18,029 nucleotides of DNA from a bacterium (GTDB lineage Bacteria; Patescibacteriota; Saccharimonadia; Saccharimonadales; UBA4665), in NCBI GenBank assembly GCA_021846765.1, contig JAJZWH010000012.1, positions 1 through 18,029 of the forward strand. The letters run 5' to 3'. Below the pieces are notes generated by a model, which was given only the letters and a program-made list of their open reading frames with translations, searched no databases and had not been told where the DNA came from. Of the stretch, positions 6,970-14,372 are shown piece after piece (position 1 is the first letter of the stretch; each line of letters begins with the position of its first letter). The translations under genes and the position numbers were made by a program.

Positions 6970-7677
6970 ATGCGTTTATACGCAATTATCGCAGCTGTTT
7001 TGGCAGCTGTAACTATAGTAGGTTTAAGCGGTGAGGTGCAAGTCTACGCCGAAACTACTAATAATATTAACAATAATAGTTCAAGTGCATCTGGGATGGC
7101 TATAAAAAATGTCACTGTAAGAGAAGGAGACTGTTTATCTACCATAGCAGCTAGTAATAACACGACATATCAACGTATATTTGATGCAAATCCACAGATA
7201 GTTAATCCGGATCTAATTTATCCAGGGGAAGTATTGGTTATACCTAGTCCAACTGAGCAGCTAAACAATCGTGCTCTACCAGACAATTCAATAGCTGAGA
7301 CGACTCCAGTAGACTCTGTACAACAACCTGTTGCTTCAATCACTACACCGGAGTCGCAGACAACAGTAGCTACTCCAGCGCCAACGACTAGTGTTGCTCC
7401 GACAAGTTCAGCGGCTGAACAGCCTGCGCCGTCCAATAATAATCTCAATGTGTGGTATAACTTGGCACAATGTGAATCGAGTGGTAATTGGTCTATAGAT
7501 ACGGGTAATGGTTTTTATGGTGGATTACAATTTACTCTATCTAGTTGGCAATCAGTAGGCGGAACTGGTTATCCCAATATGGCTAGTCCAGCTGAGCAGA
7601 TAATGAGAGCTGAACTTCTTCAACAACAACAGGGTTGGGGAGCTTGGCCGGTTTGTTCAGTAGAACTGGGACTATAA
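6970..7677 (+). CDS. Secreted LysM and Rpf-like (transglycosylase-like) cell-wall enzyme
   Basis: A 235-residue exported protein. An N-terminal signal peptide or anchor (MRLYAIIAAVLAAVTIVGLS, cleavage plausible after VYA-E) is followed by one LysM domain (about 48-92, VREGDCLSTIAASNN ... IYPGEVLVIP) that binds peptidoglycan, a Thr/Pro/Ser/Ala/Gln-rich linker (about 95-158), and a C-terminal lysozyme-fold Rpf/transglycosylase-like domain (about 160-235). In it, WYNLAQCESSGNW carries the catalytic Glu169, and Cys168/Cys229 could form the Rpf disulfide. Expected role: cleaving peptidoglycan glycan strands for growth or for contact with a host cell. An in-frame ATG at 6949 is possible, but AAGGAGG (6959-6965) lies just before ATG 6970. 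A hairpin at 7689-7723 closes the unit. Confidence 0.88.
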   Translation: MRLYAIIAAVLAAVTIVGLSGEVQVYAETTNNINNNSSSASGMAIKNVTVREGDCLSTIAASNNTTYQRIFDANPQIVNPDLIYPGEVLVIPSPTEQLNNRALPDNSIAETTPVDSVQQPVASITTPESQTTVATPAPTTSVAPTSSAAEQPAPSNNNLNVWYNLAQCESSGNWSIDTGNGFYGGLQFTLSSWQSVGGTGYPNMASPAEQIMRAELLQQQQGWGAWPVCSVELGL

Positions 7678-7688
7678 AACTAAAATAA

Positions 7689-7723
7689 GCATAACTGTCT
7701 TTAGTTTATAGAGGCAGTTATGC
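7689..7723. terminator. 15-bp hairpin after the Rpf-like gene
   Basis: GCATAACTGTCTTTA pairs with TAGAGGCAGTTATGC (two G-U pairs, 5-nt loop). It lies 11 nt after the stop. The + strand exit lacks a true T-run (GAGCTAAAATATAATAAG), so it may be an RNA-stabilising 3' end rather than a classical terminator. Confidence 0.6.
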
Positions 7724-7777
7724 GAGCTAAAATATAATAAGTTTACAAAAACATAAAAATATTGTATTTTAGTAATC

Positions 7778-8155
7778 GTGAAATATCCTGATGAAAAATA
7801 TCCATTAAATTATCTACAGACAGAACTTTCTATGGAAGAAGGTTACGATTTGGTTTGGGGTGCAGGAAATCACGCCTTAAGACTTCAGTCTAGATTTAAT
7901 GAAGATATAAGACAGGAAATATCAAGTCATATTGGATATTTATTTAATCTATTAGGTCAATTAAGAATAGACAATGGAAAGAGATCGCTATTATATGGAC
8001 AAATATTGGGTCCGTATGAACAGGCAATAAATCGCATTGAAAAATCAAATCCAGACTCTGATTTTGCTGAAGACTGTGAGTATTTACAGGGATTAATGGC
8101 TATAGAACTTTGTCTAAATCTAAGCTTCTCAGATTTAACGTCTAAAAAAGAATAA
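7778..8155 (+). CDS. Hypothetical soluble protein, 125 residues
   Basis: The frame begins with GTG, placed 7 nt after TATTTT (7765-7770) preceded by TTG, so it looks leaderless; the next ATG would lose 18 residues. The product is acidic and mostly helical (MEEGYDLVWGAGNHALRLQ, EISSHIGYLFNLLGQLRI, YLQGLMAIELCLNLSF), with no signal peptide, membrane segment or recognisable motif. I do not recognise the family. It stands alone between the Rpf-like gene and a membrane protein on the same strand, 80 bp from the latter. Confidence 0.6.
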   Translation: MKYPDEKYPLNYLQTELSMEEGYDLVWGAGNHALRLQSRFNEDIRQEISSHIGYLFNLLGQLRIDNGKRSLLYGQILGPYEQAINRIEKSNPDSDFAEDCEYLQGLMAIELCLNLSFSDLTSKKE

Positions 8156-8235
8156 TTTTTTATAATGCTAAATTGGGGTCTATAAATTATTAATGGCTAT
8201 ATAATATATTTAGATATTAATTTAAAACGAAAATA

Positions 8236-9246
8236 TTGAATAAAAAACATCTACAACTTAAACTTACACGACGTAATACTCAAATTGCTCTTGGTATTTT
8301 TTGGTTAATTGCTGGCATATTGCAACTCCAGCCGGATATGTTTACTAAAAAATTTATCGATTTAAATATACTTTCCAATAGTCTAGGTCAACCTGCTTTT
8401 ATATACGATCCAATGAATTTTTTTATTCATATTTTTTTACTTTCTCCGATAGTATTCAATATTATTATTATTTTAATTCAGCTGACTATCGCTTTCCTTA
8501 TATTTAATAAAAAAAGAGTTAAAATTGGCTTGTATTTGTCTATTTTCTGGGGATTATTTGTTTGGTATGTCGGTGAAGGCTTAGGAGGGTTATTTCTTAA
8601 AGGAGGCAATGCTACTTTGCTTATGGGTGCACCAGGCGCAGCTTTCTTTTACGTAGTTTTAGCTCTGTCTGTGATGCCAAGAAAAAAAGACAAATTATAT
8701 CCTGATTACTGGTTGATATTTGTTTGGGCGATTGTTTGGGTCGGTTTAGGCATATCTCAGTTACTACCGACCAATTCTAGTTTACTCAACATGCAATCTA
8801 TGATTATCCAGAATGCCCATAATGCTCCTAGATGGATTTCAACGATCGATACTCATGTGGTCAAATTTTTAAGCTACATTGGAAATAACCACAAAATATA
8901 CAAAACAGATTCTAATATTCAAATGGGCGGCATGGGTACAAATTATATAAGTGGAGCCAGGGGATATTGGTTAGTAGTTATTCTTGCTATGTTAGAAATA
9001 GTGATCGGATTAATGGTTTTTATTGGACGTATTCAGCGGCGCATATTATTAATAGTCGGAATTATTCTTAGTTTATGTTTTTGGCTTATTGGACAATCCT
9101 TAGGACAAATTTATTCTGGGTATGCATCTGATTTAAATACAGCACCTTTGTTGATATTATTTGCTTTTATTTTACTTGGCATGAGTCATGAAATGGATGA
9201 TTATTTAACTAAAATAAGAAAACGTTTAGAAGAGTTTATTGCTTAG
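8236..9246 (+). CDS. Polytopic membrane protein with an internal duplication
   Basis: A 336-residue protein from a TTG codon; no better ATG exists near the first membrane segment. About eight hydrophobic segments are visible. The two halves resemble each other: NTQIALGIFWLIAGILQLQP with WAIVWVGLGISQLLP, and WYVGEGLGGLF with WLIGQSLGQIY, each followed by a small-residue-rich segment (NATLLMGAPGAAFFYV, NTAPLLILFAFIL). The outer loop after the second copy start is longer (about 185-235). The repeat layout and pairs of Gly/Glu in the membrane recall DoxX-like or actinobacterial unknown membrane families, but I cannot assign a function. TATAAT at 8200-8205 could drive it. Confidence 0.65.
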   Translation: MNKKHLQLKLTRRNTQIALGIFWLIAGILQLQPDMFTKKFIDLNILSNSLGQPAFIYDPMNFFIHIFLLSPIVFNIIIILIQLTIAFLIFNKKRVKIGLYLSIFWGLFVWYVGEGLGGLFLKGGNATLLMGAPGAAFFYVVLALSVMPRKKDKLYPDYWLIFVWAIVWVGLGISQLLPTNSSLLNMQSMIIQNAHNAPRWISTIDTHVVKFLSYIGNNHKIYKTDSNIQMGGMGTNYISGARGYWLVVILAMLEIVIGLMVFIGRIQRRILLIVGIILSLCFWLIGQSLGQIYSGYASDLNTAPLLILFAFILLGMSHEMDDYLTKIRKRLEEFIA

Positions 9247-9286
9247 TAGTTAAAGTTGTCTGGAATTTATTCAATGACAATAATTG

Positions 9287-9862
9287 CTATATTTCGTTAG
9301 TTAATAAATGAGAACTTCTGATGATTAAAATTCCAAATGCTAACTGAAAAAGAAGCTGACCCTGTATTAGAAAACCTTGACTTGGCAAAAGGTAATAAGC
9401 CGATATTAAGCCACCGAGAATTTGAATGATAAATAAAAAAATATTGAATCTATCGCGATATATTTTAAATAGAATTATTAGAGAAATAATAATTTGTATT
9501 ATGAATATTAAAATGCCGCTATATTCGTGAATTGTTTTATAGGTTGAGTTGATATTATACGGAAAAAGAATAATAGTCAGAGTTAATGGAAAAAGAATAA
9601 ATAGAAAACTACGTATAGAATCATAATCTTTTTTAATATATTTAATAGCGGCCAATATGGCTATAAAAGCAGAACCCGCTAAGCTTATAGTATAGGCTGC
9701 TAGAGTATTTAAATGGGTTCCATAATAACTTATGCCATTATCTACTCTTAGACCTTTAGGTCTTATAATAATACAAATAATAATGCCCAAAAAAAGGACT
9801 AACTGGCTTGTAATTAAATATTTTTGTAGTCTATTAAATGATAAATTGATTTTATGTTTCAT
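9287..9862 (-). CDS. Six-TM membrane protein, unknown
   Basis: A 191-residue protein rich in Ile/Leu/Phe with six hydrophobic segments (about 15-33, 51-73, 85-104, 114-134, 138-158 and 167-183) and short loops. The first loop has RPKGLRVDNGISYYGTH. Size and topology recall DUF998-type proteins, but I see no motif that settles it. It converges on the preceding gene with a 40-bp gap, and its ATG follows a TTATTAATGT stretch with no Shine-Dalgarno. Confidence 0.6.
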   Translation of the reverse strand: MKHKINLSFNRLQKYLITSQLVLFLGIIICIIIRPKGLRVDNGISYYGTHLNTLAAYTISLAGSAFIAILAAIKYIKKDYDSIRSFLFILFPLTLTIILFPYNINSTYKTIHEYSGILIFIIQIIISLIILFKIYRDRFNIFLFIIQILGGLISAYYLLPSQGFLIQGQLLFQLAFGILIIRSSHLLTNEI

Positions 9863-10299
9863 ACATTAATAAACAGTTTCCTTAAGAAGAGTGGCCTTAA
9901 ATTATTATTTTATTAACCACTAATAATGGTTCTTGAAGTCTAAATTAATTATACAATACATACTTATTTAGATATTGTGCATAAAATTCAATATATAACC
10001 ATACTGATAAAATAAAACTATAAATACCTAAATATTTTATAATGATCTAGCTGTATTCAATAATAAAAAATAACAACTAATATTAATCGTTTCTGGGTTT
10101 AAAAATTGATTTTAATCTTAGGTACTATTAGGTACAACTGTTTAACTTACGCCTACTAATCAATTGTCGTTATTTATAATTTGGCTAAATATAGCTAAAG
10201 AATATTTTAGAAATAATTTAAATCCAGATATTTGAGAGCGGAATTTAGCTGAATATAACTTTAATTCAGCCTGTATATGTTATGGACCGATAAGTGTTC
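9863..10299. other. Long AT-rich intergenic spacer
   Basis: Nothing convincing was found in it: no tRNA cloverleaf, no ORF with a start signal, and no repeat shared with the rest of the window. A weak hairpin AACCA/TGGTT is near 9916-9932. The right end passes into the promoter of the cysteine-rich small protein. Confidence 0.4.
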
Positions 10300-10328
10300 T
10301 TGACAGCATATAGATGTAAGCGTAATCT
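10300..10328 (+). promoter_or_regulatory. Sigma70-type promoter of the cysteine-rich small protein
   Basis: TTGACA (10300-10305), 17 nt, TAATCT (10323-10328): consensus -35, ideal spacing and a fair -10. Transcription would start near 10335, at the first base of the operator that follows. Confidence 0.65.
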
Positions 10329-10334
10329 AAAAAT

Positions 10335-10350
10335 ATGAATAAATATTCAT
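10335..10350. promoter_or_regulatory. ArsR/SmtB-type operator
   Basis: ATGAATA-AA-TATTCAT, a perfect 7-2-7 inverted repeat, matches the core operator half-sites (TGAA.A ... T.TTCA) known for SmtB, ZiaR, CadC and relatives. It lies over the predicted transcription start of the cysteine-rich gene, where a bound repressor would block initiation. The ArsR-family gene at 10555-10878 is the obvious partner. Confidence 0.7.
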
Positions 10351-10387
10351 GTAAGATATAAATATTAATATACAAGAAAGGGTTAAT

Positions 10388-10552
10388 ATGCAAACGACGG
10401 ACGAAAAATCATGTTGTTGTCAAATTAAGAAGATCGATAAGAAATCATGTGATTGTTGTTGTGGTCAATGTGGGACTTCTGAAAGCTTGGAAGGTCGTAT
10501 AGACCGTTTAGAGAAAGAATTACAAGAACTCAACCAATTATTAGAAAAATAG
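10388..10552 (+). CDS. Cysteine-rich, coiled-coil small protein (metallothionein-like)
   Basis: A 54-residue ORF from ATG 10388 with GAAAGGG upstream. Eight cysteines fall within residues 9-28 (SCCCQ, then CDCCCGQC), a density typical of metal-thiolate proteins. Residues 34-54 (LEGRIDRLEKELQELNQLLEK) are a heptad-patterned coiled coil that should dimerise it. No signal peptide, so it is cytosolic. It has its own promoter with an ArsR-type operator over the start site, and the ArsR gene is tail-to-tail 2 bp away, much like the smtA-smtB pairing of a metallothionein and its repressor. Inference: a small metal-buffering or metal-delivery protein induced by thiophilic metals. The alternative is a zinc-ribbon-like structural peptide. 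It does not align to any family I know. Confidence 0.75.
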   Translation: MQTTDEKSCCCQIKKIDKKSCDCCCGQCGTSESLEGRIDRLEKELQELNQLLEK

Positions 10553-10554
10553 CT

Positions 10555-10878
10555 CTATTCTTTTATAGTTAGCAGAGAATTCATAACATTTTTTCCAAAA
10601 TCAGTCAGAGAGTAATATACATTATGGCCTTTTTTAGCATCGCTAACCATATGTGTATTTTTTAGATCTTTTAAGTGATGAGAGATAAGGCTTTGAGATA
10701 ATTTGGTGTGTTCTTCGAGTTCACAGACACAGTGTCTATCGCATTGCAAAGCACAAAGAATCTTCAATCGACTTTCTTCACTAACAATCTTGATCAGAGG
10801 ACCAATCTTGGCAATCTGCTCAACTGTTTCAGAATTTGGCTTACAACAATTACATGAATCCATGCTCATATGATACAT
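10555..10878 (-). CDS. ArsR/CadC-type metal-sensing repressor
   Basis: A 107-residue winged-helix repressor of the ArsR/SmtB family. DSRLKI-like ESRLKILCAL (35-44) leads to a helix with CDRHCVCELEE (46-56), where Cys50-Val-Cys52 is the alpha-3 thiolate pair of ArsR/CadC. The recognition helix is LSQSLISHHLKDL (60-72) and the wing is GHNVYYSLT (84-92). The N-terminal Cys9, Cys11 and Cys12 could complete a CadC-like four-thiolate site, which fits Cd, Pb, Zn or As(III) more than Ni or Co. Metal binding releases the protein from DNA in this family. Starts at Met1, Met4 or Met6 are all possible. The expected target is the operator at 10335-10350; its own promoter region holds A/T palindromes (GTTATATAAC, ACTTATAAGT) but no such operator. 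Confidence 0.9.
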   Translation of the reverse strand: MYHMSMDSCNCCKPNSETVEQIAKIGPLIKIVSEESRLKILCALQCDRHCVCELEEHTKLSQSLISHHLKDLKNTHMVSDAKKGHNVYYSLTDFGKNVMNSLLTIKE

Positions 10879-11273
10879 CTTTGTTAGCTTGTTATATAAC
10901 TTATAAGTATTTTGTTAGCATTAGATAATGAAAAAATACAAATAAGATATCGTTAAAATTAGTTAATAAAGTAAATAGTAAATAATGAATAGAGAAATTA
11001 TTAATACAAAAAATGTCCTTTAGTAATTTAAAGAGTGCATTAAATAATCTGACATCTAAATGATAAATAAGTTATTATTAAAAAATTAAGACGATCAAAT
11101 TTAAAGTTTGCAAGTTATTAAATCGTAAAAGATACTAATTGTCGGTAATATTTAGGTCTTTAAATCAATAACCAGTATTAGCTAAATAAATATCAATAAA
11201 TGTAGAGGTAGACTGGTGGCATTCATTGTTTATGAATTTGTTCCACATTAAAAGAATTATATATAATTGATAG
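10879..11273. other. Intergenic spacer with no feature recognised
   Basis: 395 bp, very A/T-rich. It contains the arsR promoter at the left (TATATAAC region near 10892-10900, minus strand) and otherwise no ORF with a start signal, tRNA, repeat or clear terminator. A small inverted repeat ATTCAT/ATGAAT is near 11220-11236. Confidence 0.4.
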
Positions 11274-12701
11274 TTATTGGATGCTCATAACCATGGCTAT
11301 TAGGCCAATAGTAGATATAACAGCTATAGTGATTGAAATTGACAGTTGTTTTTGCTGGTTATTTTTCTGTCGATGCAAAGTAAGCGGATAAACTAAGAGT
11401 AGAGGCAATAAGGGCAATAAATATCTACCATAAAAGCCATTAACAAATTGTGCTCCTACGGATGTGTTCCCAATATAGAAAGCTGAAGCGAGTAGTCCAT
11501 AACTAGCTAATAATATAGTGCTGAAGAAAATTATTAACCGCATCCGATATTCTCTTAGATTGTTAAGAACTGGCGTTGAACTAATTCCCAAATACAATCC
11601 AAAGTATAGTAATCCTATAATCAGAATAGACAAATAAATTAGTCTGTTAGTCAGGATACCTACAATGCCTAAGTATGTTGTGTCGAAAGTTTTGGTAAAT
11701 GGTTGTTCGATAACGTGCAAAAGATAGAGAGGCAAATGATTCAACATAAAACTGATCTGCTGGCTACTGTTGAAATACATGCCTACTGTTGGGGTAAGTA
11801 CGACACCGTGTACTGCATGCACTGTTCTGAGAGTAAACAGAACACTGCAAACCAGTACTAATATTAAAAGCGATGATTTCCAAATCAAAGCAACTTTCCG
11901 CTTAACAAAACGTGAAGCGGGTATAACTAGGGGTACTAAGCCAATCAAAAAGTAGCCGTCTTTGATTACAGCAACGTAGACTGCAAGCAGACTCATTACT
12001 GTGAGTATTAGCCAATTAGGCTTAAGTTTTTTTGCTATAACTGCTAATGTTAAAGATATTAGCAGCCAAGCTATGGCCATTTGAAGACCGTCTGCGCCGA
12101 TAGTTGCAGCTTGTGATACGGACGTTGGAAGTAATCCTATGGCTAACATAAAGTACTTTCCTGCCGGCAGATACTTGATTGTCAGAAAGGTTAGTATTAG
12201 CCAGATCAAATATGTGGTGATTCGGGCTAAATAAACGTACCAGATCAACGGCATTCTTGCTGCCTTGGCCAGCATCAGCCCTATTAAACTTGGTATGTAT
12301 GCCCAAGGTGGATAAAAAACAGTTGACGTAAAGTTTGCGGAAACCTTTGTTTTCCCCGGGTTAGTCACTTTAGCATACTGAGAATTAAGCTGCTTCGCCT
12401 GATTTAAATACCCTAAACCAGGACTGTGTCTAGATAAATTACGATATGCGTTTATCATATTGTTAAGGTTAATTGGTAGTTTACCTCCAAACTGATGGTT
12501 ACCTATCGGTTGCTCGTTTAGCGTACCCTCACTTATTTGATACAATCTTGGGAAATGAGTAAATTCATCAGTACCGCTTAGGGGTGGAAGTCTGAATATA
12601 AATAAAGTTCCGAAAATTAACCCTAGAAATAAAAAAATATACTCCGGTTTTTTTATCATCAAAGCTGAAAAATTGAACAAATGTTTTTTGACATTAATCA
12701 T
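11274..12701 (-). CDS. DUF2142-type polytopic membrane protein (glycosyltransferase-like)
   Basis: A 475-residue membrane protein with about ten hydrophobic segments. After the first one the loop reads PPLSGTDEFTHFPRLYQISEGTL (39-61 region), with the DE..H pattern and following aromatic/Arg residues that mark DUF2142 and related GT-C-fold glycosyltransferases; the long extracytoplasmic loop up to about residue 120 also fits. Such proteins usually act on cell-surface glycans from lipid-linked sugars, but the substrate cannot be told. The basic start MINVKKH precedes the first segment, and an upstream TTATATTTTA is very close to the ATG. It is a single gene. Confidence 0.7.
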   Translation of the reverse strand: MINVKKHLFNFSALMIKKPEYIFLFLGLIFGTLFIFRLPPLSGTDEFTHFPRLYQISEGTLNEQPIGNHQFGGKLPINLNNMINAYRNLSRHSPGLGYLNQAKQLNSQYAKVTNPGKTKVSANFTSTVFYPPWAYIPSLIGLMLAKAARMPLIWYVYLARITTYLIWLILTFLTIKYLPAGKYFMLAIGLLPTSVSQAATIGADGLQMAIAWLLISLTLAVIAKKLKPNWLILTVMSLLAVYVAVIKDGYFLIGLVPLVIPASRFVKRKVALIWKSSLLILVLVCSVLFTLRTVHAVHGVVLTPTVGMYFNSSQQISFMLNHLPLYLLHVIEQPFTKTFDTTYLGIVGILTNRLIYLSILIIGLLYFGLYLGISSTPVLNNLREYRMRLIIFFSTILLASYGLLASAFYIGNTSVGAQFVNGFYGRYLLPLLPLLLVYPLTLHRQKNNQQKQLSISITIAVISTIGLIAMVMSIQ

Positions 12702-12824
12702 TAAAATATAACTACTTCCTGTTGAACTACAATCTAAATTGTAACATTACCTAGAACTGAGCAATTAAAACCGACAATAAGCTGTAATATAAAGACTTTC
12801 AGCAGGATTGTTGTTCATTTGGTT

Positions 12825-12833
12825 TGCTACAAT
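12825..12833 (+). promoter_or_regulatory. Orphan extended -10 box facing the end of the MazG-like gene
   Basis: TG-C-TACAAT (12825-12833) within TTTGCTACAAT repeats the glyA promoter box, but no + strand gene follows; a transcript would run antisense into the MazG-like gene. It is either an antisense or small RNA start, or chance. Confidence 0.25.
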
Positions 12834-12865
12834 ACAAGGTCAATACTTACCTCAATAAACTTTGT

Positions 12866-13189
12866 TTAAGCTAACTCTTTACCTATTCTTTTATCTAGCA
12901 AATCCATTGTCTTCATAAATTCGTTTGGTAAATCAATGCTATATTTACTGGCCAACACTAATATTGACCAAAGGCAGTCACTTAATTCATGGGCTAACTT
13001 TTCGTCAACATCTTCCATATCTCTCAAGCCATGTTTTGCCATAATAATCTTTGACAAATCGCCAACATCGCCAACAAAACCAGCCATGAGTTGCTGTTCG
13101 TTCCAGGTAGTGCCCCGCTTAATCTGGTTTAACTTGTCATATTTGTTGCTTATCTCTATAGCTCTTCGCTGAAGTTCATTAAATTCCAT
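12866..13189 (-). CDS. MazG-like nucleotide pyrophosphohydrolase family protein
   Basis: A 107-residue all-helical protein resembling the MazG/MazG-like fold. GDVGDLSKIIMAKHG (40-54) occupies the first metal-binding helix and HELSDCLWSILVLASKYSIDL (67-87) the second, with E68xxD71. In the usual EExxE pattern of helix one the Glu residues are here Asp41 and Asp44. Members hydrolyse NTPs or dNTPs to monophosphates (house-cleaning), but short divergent ones are often uncharacterised, so the substrate is open. It has no Shine-Dalgarno; TTTAATAATCAT runs into the ATG. It is the leftmost small gene of the island and stands next to repeat copy 1. Confidence 0.7.
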   Translation of the reverse strand: MEFNELQRRAIEISNKYDKLNQIKRGTTWNEQQLMAGFVGDVGDLSKIIMAKHGLRDMEDVDEKLAHELSDCLWSILVLASKYSIDLPNEFMKTMDLLDKRIGKELA

Positions 13190-13250
13190 ATGATTATTAA
13201 ACCATAATTAGTTAATATCTCTTATCTGATTCAAACAACAATAAGCCTAC

Positions 13251-13486
13251 TGGGCATAATATTAACTCAATTAAACCCCTAAAGGATTCCGAACAGATTG
13301 AAGCTATATTTCAAGAGAACTTCCGACAGGGGTGACTGTACAAATGGTACCCCCTACTAGATATGTTCAGAAAAAATTATTACCAAATAATTGTCAAAAT
13401 TGCTGATGAAGTAGAAATGGCTAGAAAATATATGCGCAGTAGTTTTAATTTAGCTGTGCAAATTTAATTTAGGTAAACCACCTAAA
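13251..13486 (+). repeat. Repeated structured element, copy 1
   Basis: Order of parts: -10-like CATAAT (13255-13260), hairpin arms ACCCCT (13275-13280) and AGGGGT (13328-13333) 47 nt apart, 11 nt, the block TGGTACCCCCTACT (13345-13358), 4 nt, ATG of a 34-codon ORF (13363-13467), then a 7-bp hairpin TTTAGGT/ACCTAAA (13468-13486) directly after the stop. The upstream 40 bp resemble those of copy 3, while the ORF is closest to copy 4. Confidence 0.85.
13363..13467 (+). CDS. Micropeptide of repeat copy 1, 34 residues
   Basis: Begins MFRKNYYQIIVKIADEVEMA and ends NLAVQI. It aligns without gaps to the ORFs of copies 2 and 3 over about 24 codons; differences lie mostly at third positions or swap similar residues, and the one indel against copy 4 is exactly one codon. 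This pattern indicates translation. The peptide forms an amphipathic helix with Tyr6-Tyr7-Gln8 and Ile/Val/Ala at helical spacing. No Shine-Dalgarno precedes it (CCCCCTACTAGAT). Function unknown. Confidence 0.55.
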   Translation: MFRKNYYQIIVKIADEVEMARKYMRSSFNLAVQI

Positions 13487-13586
13487 TGCCAAATATAAAG
13501 TAATCGTTGCTTAAGATTAGAGGCGAAGCAAGATAAATGCCCAACAAATTAAAACTTTCAATTAGGAGTTACGTTATCTTTAGCTT

Positions 13587-13871
13587 CTAACGATGAGAGC
13601 TGAGTTCCAGCTCTTCATCAACCTTCTCACTTAAATATACCTTCATTAACGATTGATATGGTACGCCTTTTTGGTTAGCCAGTGACTTAATGTGAGCAAG
13701 TAATGGGCCAGGAATTCGCATGGAAATAGATTCAGAAGTTAATTTCAAATTAGGGAATATAGTCTCCTCGGCCTTAGACCAGTCTATATAGTCAGCAGTA
13801 CTATGAGTATCCCAAAATTCTGCTTCTTCTTCGTCGCTCTTGAAATCAGGTATCTTTTTAAGCTTCTTCAT
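13587..13871 (-). CDS. brnA: BrnA-type (CopG-like) antitoxin
   Basis: A 94-residue antitoxin of the type II BrnT/BrnA system. The N-terminus KKIPDFKSDEEEAEFWDTH (5-23) is the toxin-wrapping segment of this CopG antitoxin group, and ISMRIPGPLLAHIKSLANQKGVPYQSLM (49-76) is a ribbon-helix-helix-like DNA-binding/dimer region. It overlaps the end of brnT by 14 bp, in the usual toxin-first order, giving translational coupling. The complex normally represses its own promoter. The last residues (ELSSHR) extend slightly beyond the common end. Confidence 0.88.
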   Translation of the reverse strand: MKKLKKIPDFKSDEEEAEFWDTHSTADYIDWSKAEETIFPNLKLTSESISMRIPGPLLAHIKSLANQKGVPYQSLMKVYLSEKVDEELELSSHR

Positions 13872-14154
13872 ATTGTTTCCTCTCCTTTTTGTCCATATCT
13901 CTTACAGATATGATTCTTATTTTCTCTCCTCTAATTGTAAATGTGACCTGTAATTTTCTCTTATTTTTTGTTTGTCCTAGCCCATGATAGCGTTGTTCTG
14001 CAATAGTGGAATGCTGAGCATCCTTACTCGTTAAAAAAGGTCTTTGCGTAAATATCTCTTCTGCTTCTTGGGTTGATACATTATGTTTTATAAGGTTCTT
14101 ATGAATATTGCCTGAATCCCACTGAAAAACAACTGTATCGGGCAACATCCTCAT
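13858..14154 (-). CDS. brnT: BrnT-type ribonuclease toxin
   Basis: A 98-residue RelE-like ribonuclease toxin. It has the family's FQWDSGN (10-16), KHNVSTQEAEEIF (23-35), AEQRYHGLG with Glu53 and Arg55, and the C-terminal RIISVRDMDKKERKQY (80-95), which contains the conserved Arg/Glu/Tyr set. It acts in the cytosol, cutting RNA to slow growth when BrnA is lost. ATG 14154 is preferred, although ATG two codons later is possible. There is no Shine-Dalgarno; TATACT boxes at 14161-14166 and 14172-14177 (minus strand) precede it. It stands between repeat copies 1 and 2, as a movable cassette would. Confidence 0.92.
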   Translation of the reverse strand: MRMLPDTVVFQWDSGNIHKNLIKHNVSTQEAEEIFTQRPFLTSKDAQHSTIAEQRYHGLGQTKNKRKLQVTFTIRGEKIRIISVRDMDKKERKQYEEA

Positions 14155-14159
14155 ATTTA

Positions 14160-14177
14160 TAGTATATTCTTAGTATA
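14160..14177 (-). promoter_or_regulatory. brnTA promoter with a candidate operator
   Basis: TAGTATA occurs twice, at 14160-14166 and 14171-14177, exactly 11 bp (about one helical turn) apart; on the minus strand each reads TATACTA. One serves as -10, and the pair is a plausible site for the ribbon-helix-helix antitoxin. Confidence 0.4.
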
Positions 14178-14201
14178 TACATATGTCAATAGGTTTTAGA
14201 G

Positions 14202-14372
14202 AACCTAAAGGACTCCAAACAGATTGAAGGCTGTAGTTTAGAAAAATTTTGACAGAGGTAGCTGCACAGATGGTACCCCCTACTTGATATGTTCAGAAAA
14301 AATTATTACCAGAATATTGTTGATATAGCCAAAGAAATAGTGGTTGCAAGACAGTATATTGTTTCAGCTTAG
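14202..14372 (+). repeat. Repeated structured element, copy 2 (most diverged)
   Basis: The hairpin arms have decayed together to AACCT (14202-14206) and AGAGGT (14254-14259), again 47 nt apart; then come 11 nt, the block TGGTACCCCCTACT (14271-14284), 4 nt, and ATG of a 27-codon ORF. The inner hairpin ACAG/CTGT is kept. It lies between the divergent brnTA promoter and the unknown gene at 14481. Confidence 0.8.
14289..14372 (+). CDS. Micropeptide of repeat copy 2, 27 residues
   Basis: Begins MFRKNYYQNIVDIAKEIVVA and ends RQYIVSA. The shared pattern with the other copies is MFR..YYQ..[IV].[IF]A.E[VI], then [AVS][RK].Y. Codons for shared residues often differ at the third base (ATT/ATA, GCT/GCC, CAA/CAG), as in a translated gene. 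It is the shortest of the four. No Shine-Dalgarno. Confidence 0.5.
   Translation: MFRKNYYQNIVDIAKEIVVARQYIVSA

Noticed and set aside
7218..7448. 76-codon minus-strand ORF inside the Rpf-like gene
   Set aside because: Antisense of the repetitive Thr/Pro/Ala linker.
12022..12306. 94-codon minus-strand ORF inside the DUF2142 gene, and similar + frames at 11770, 12936 and 14845
   Set aside because: Alternative frames of better supported genes, without family motifs or start signals.
13345..13440. Longer protein through the block in the frame GVTVQMVPPTRYVQKK
   Set aside because: Open only in copy 1; copies 2 and 3 have TGA within the block, so this frame is not conserved, unlike the ATG frame.
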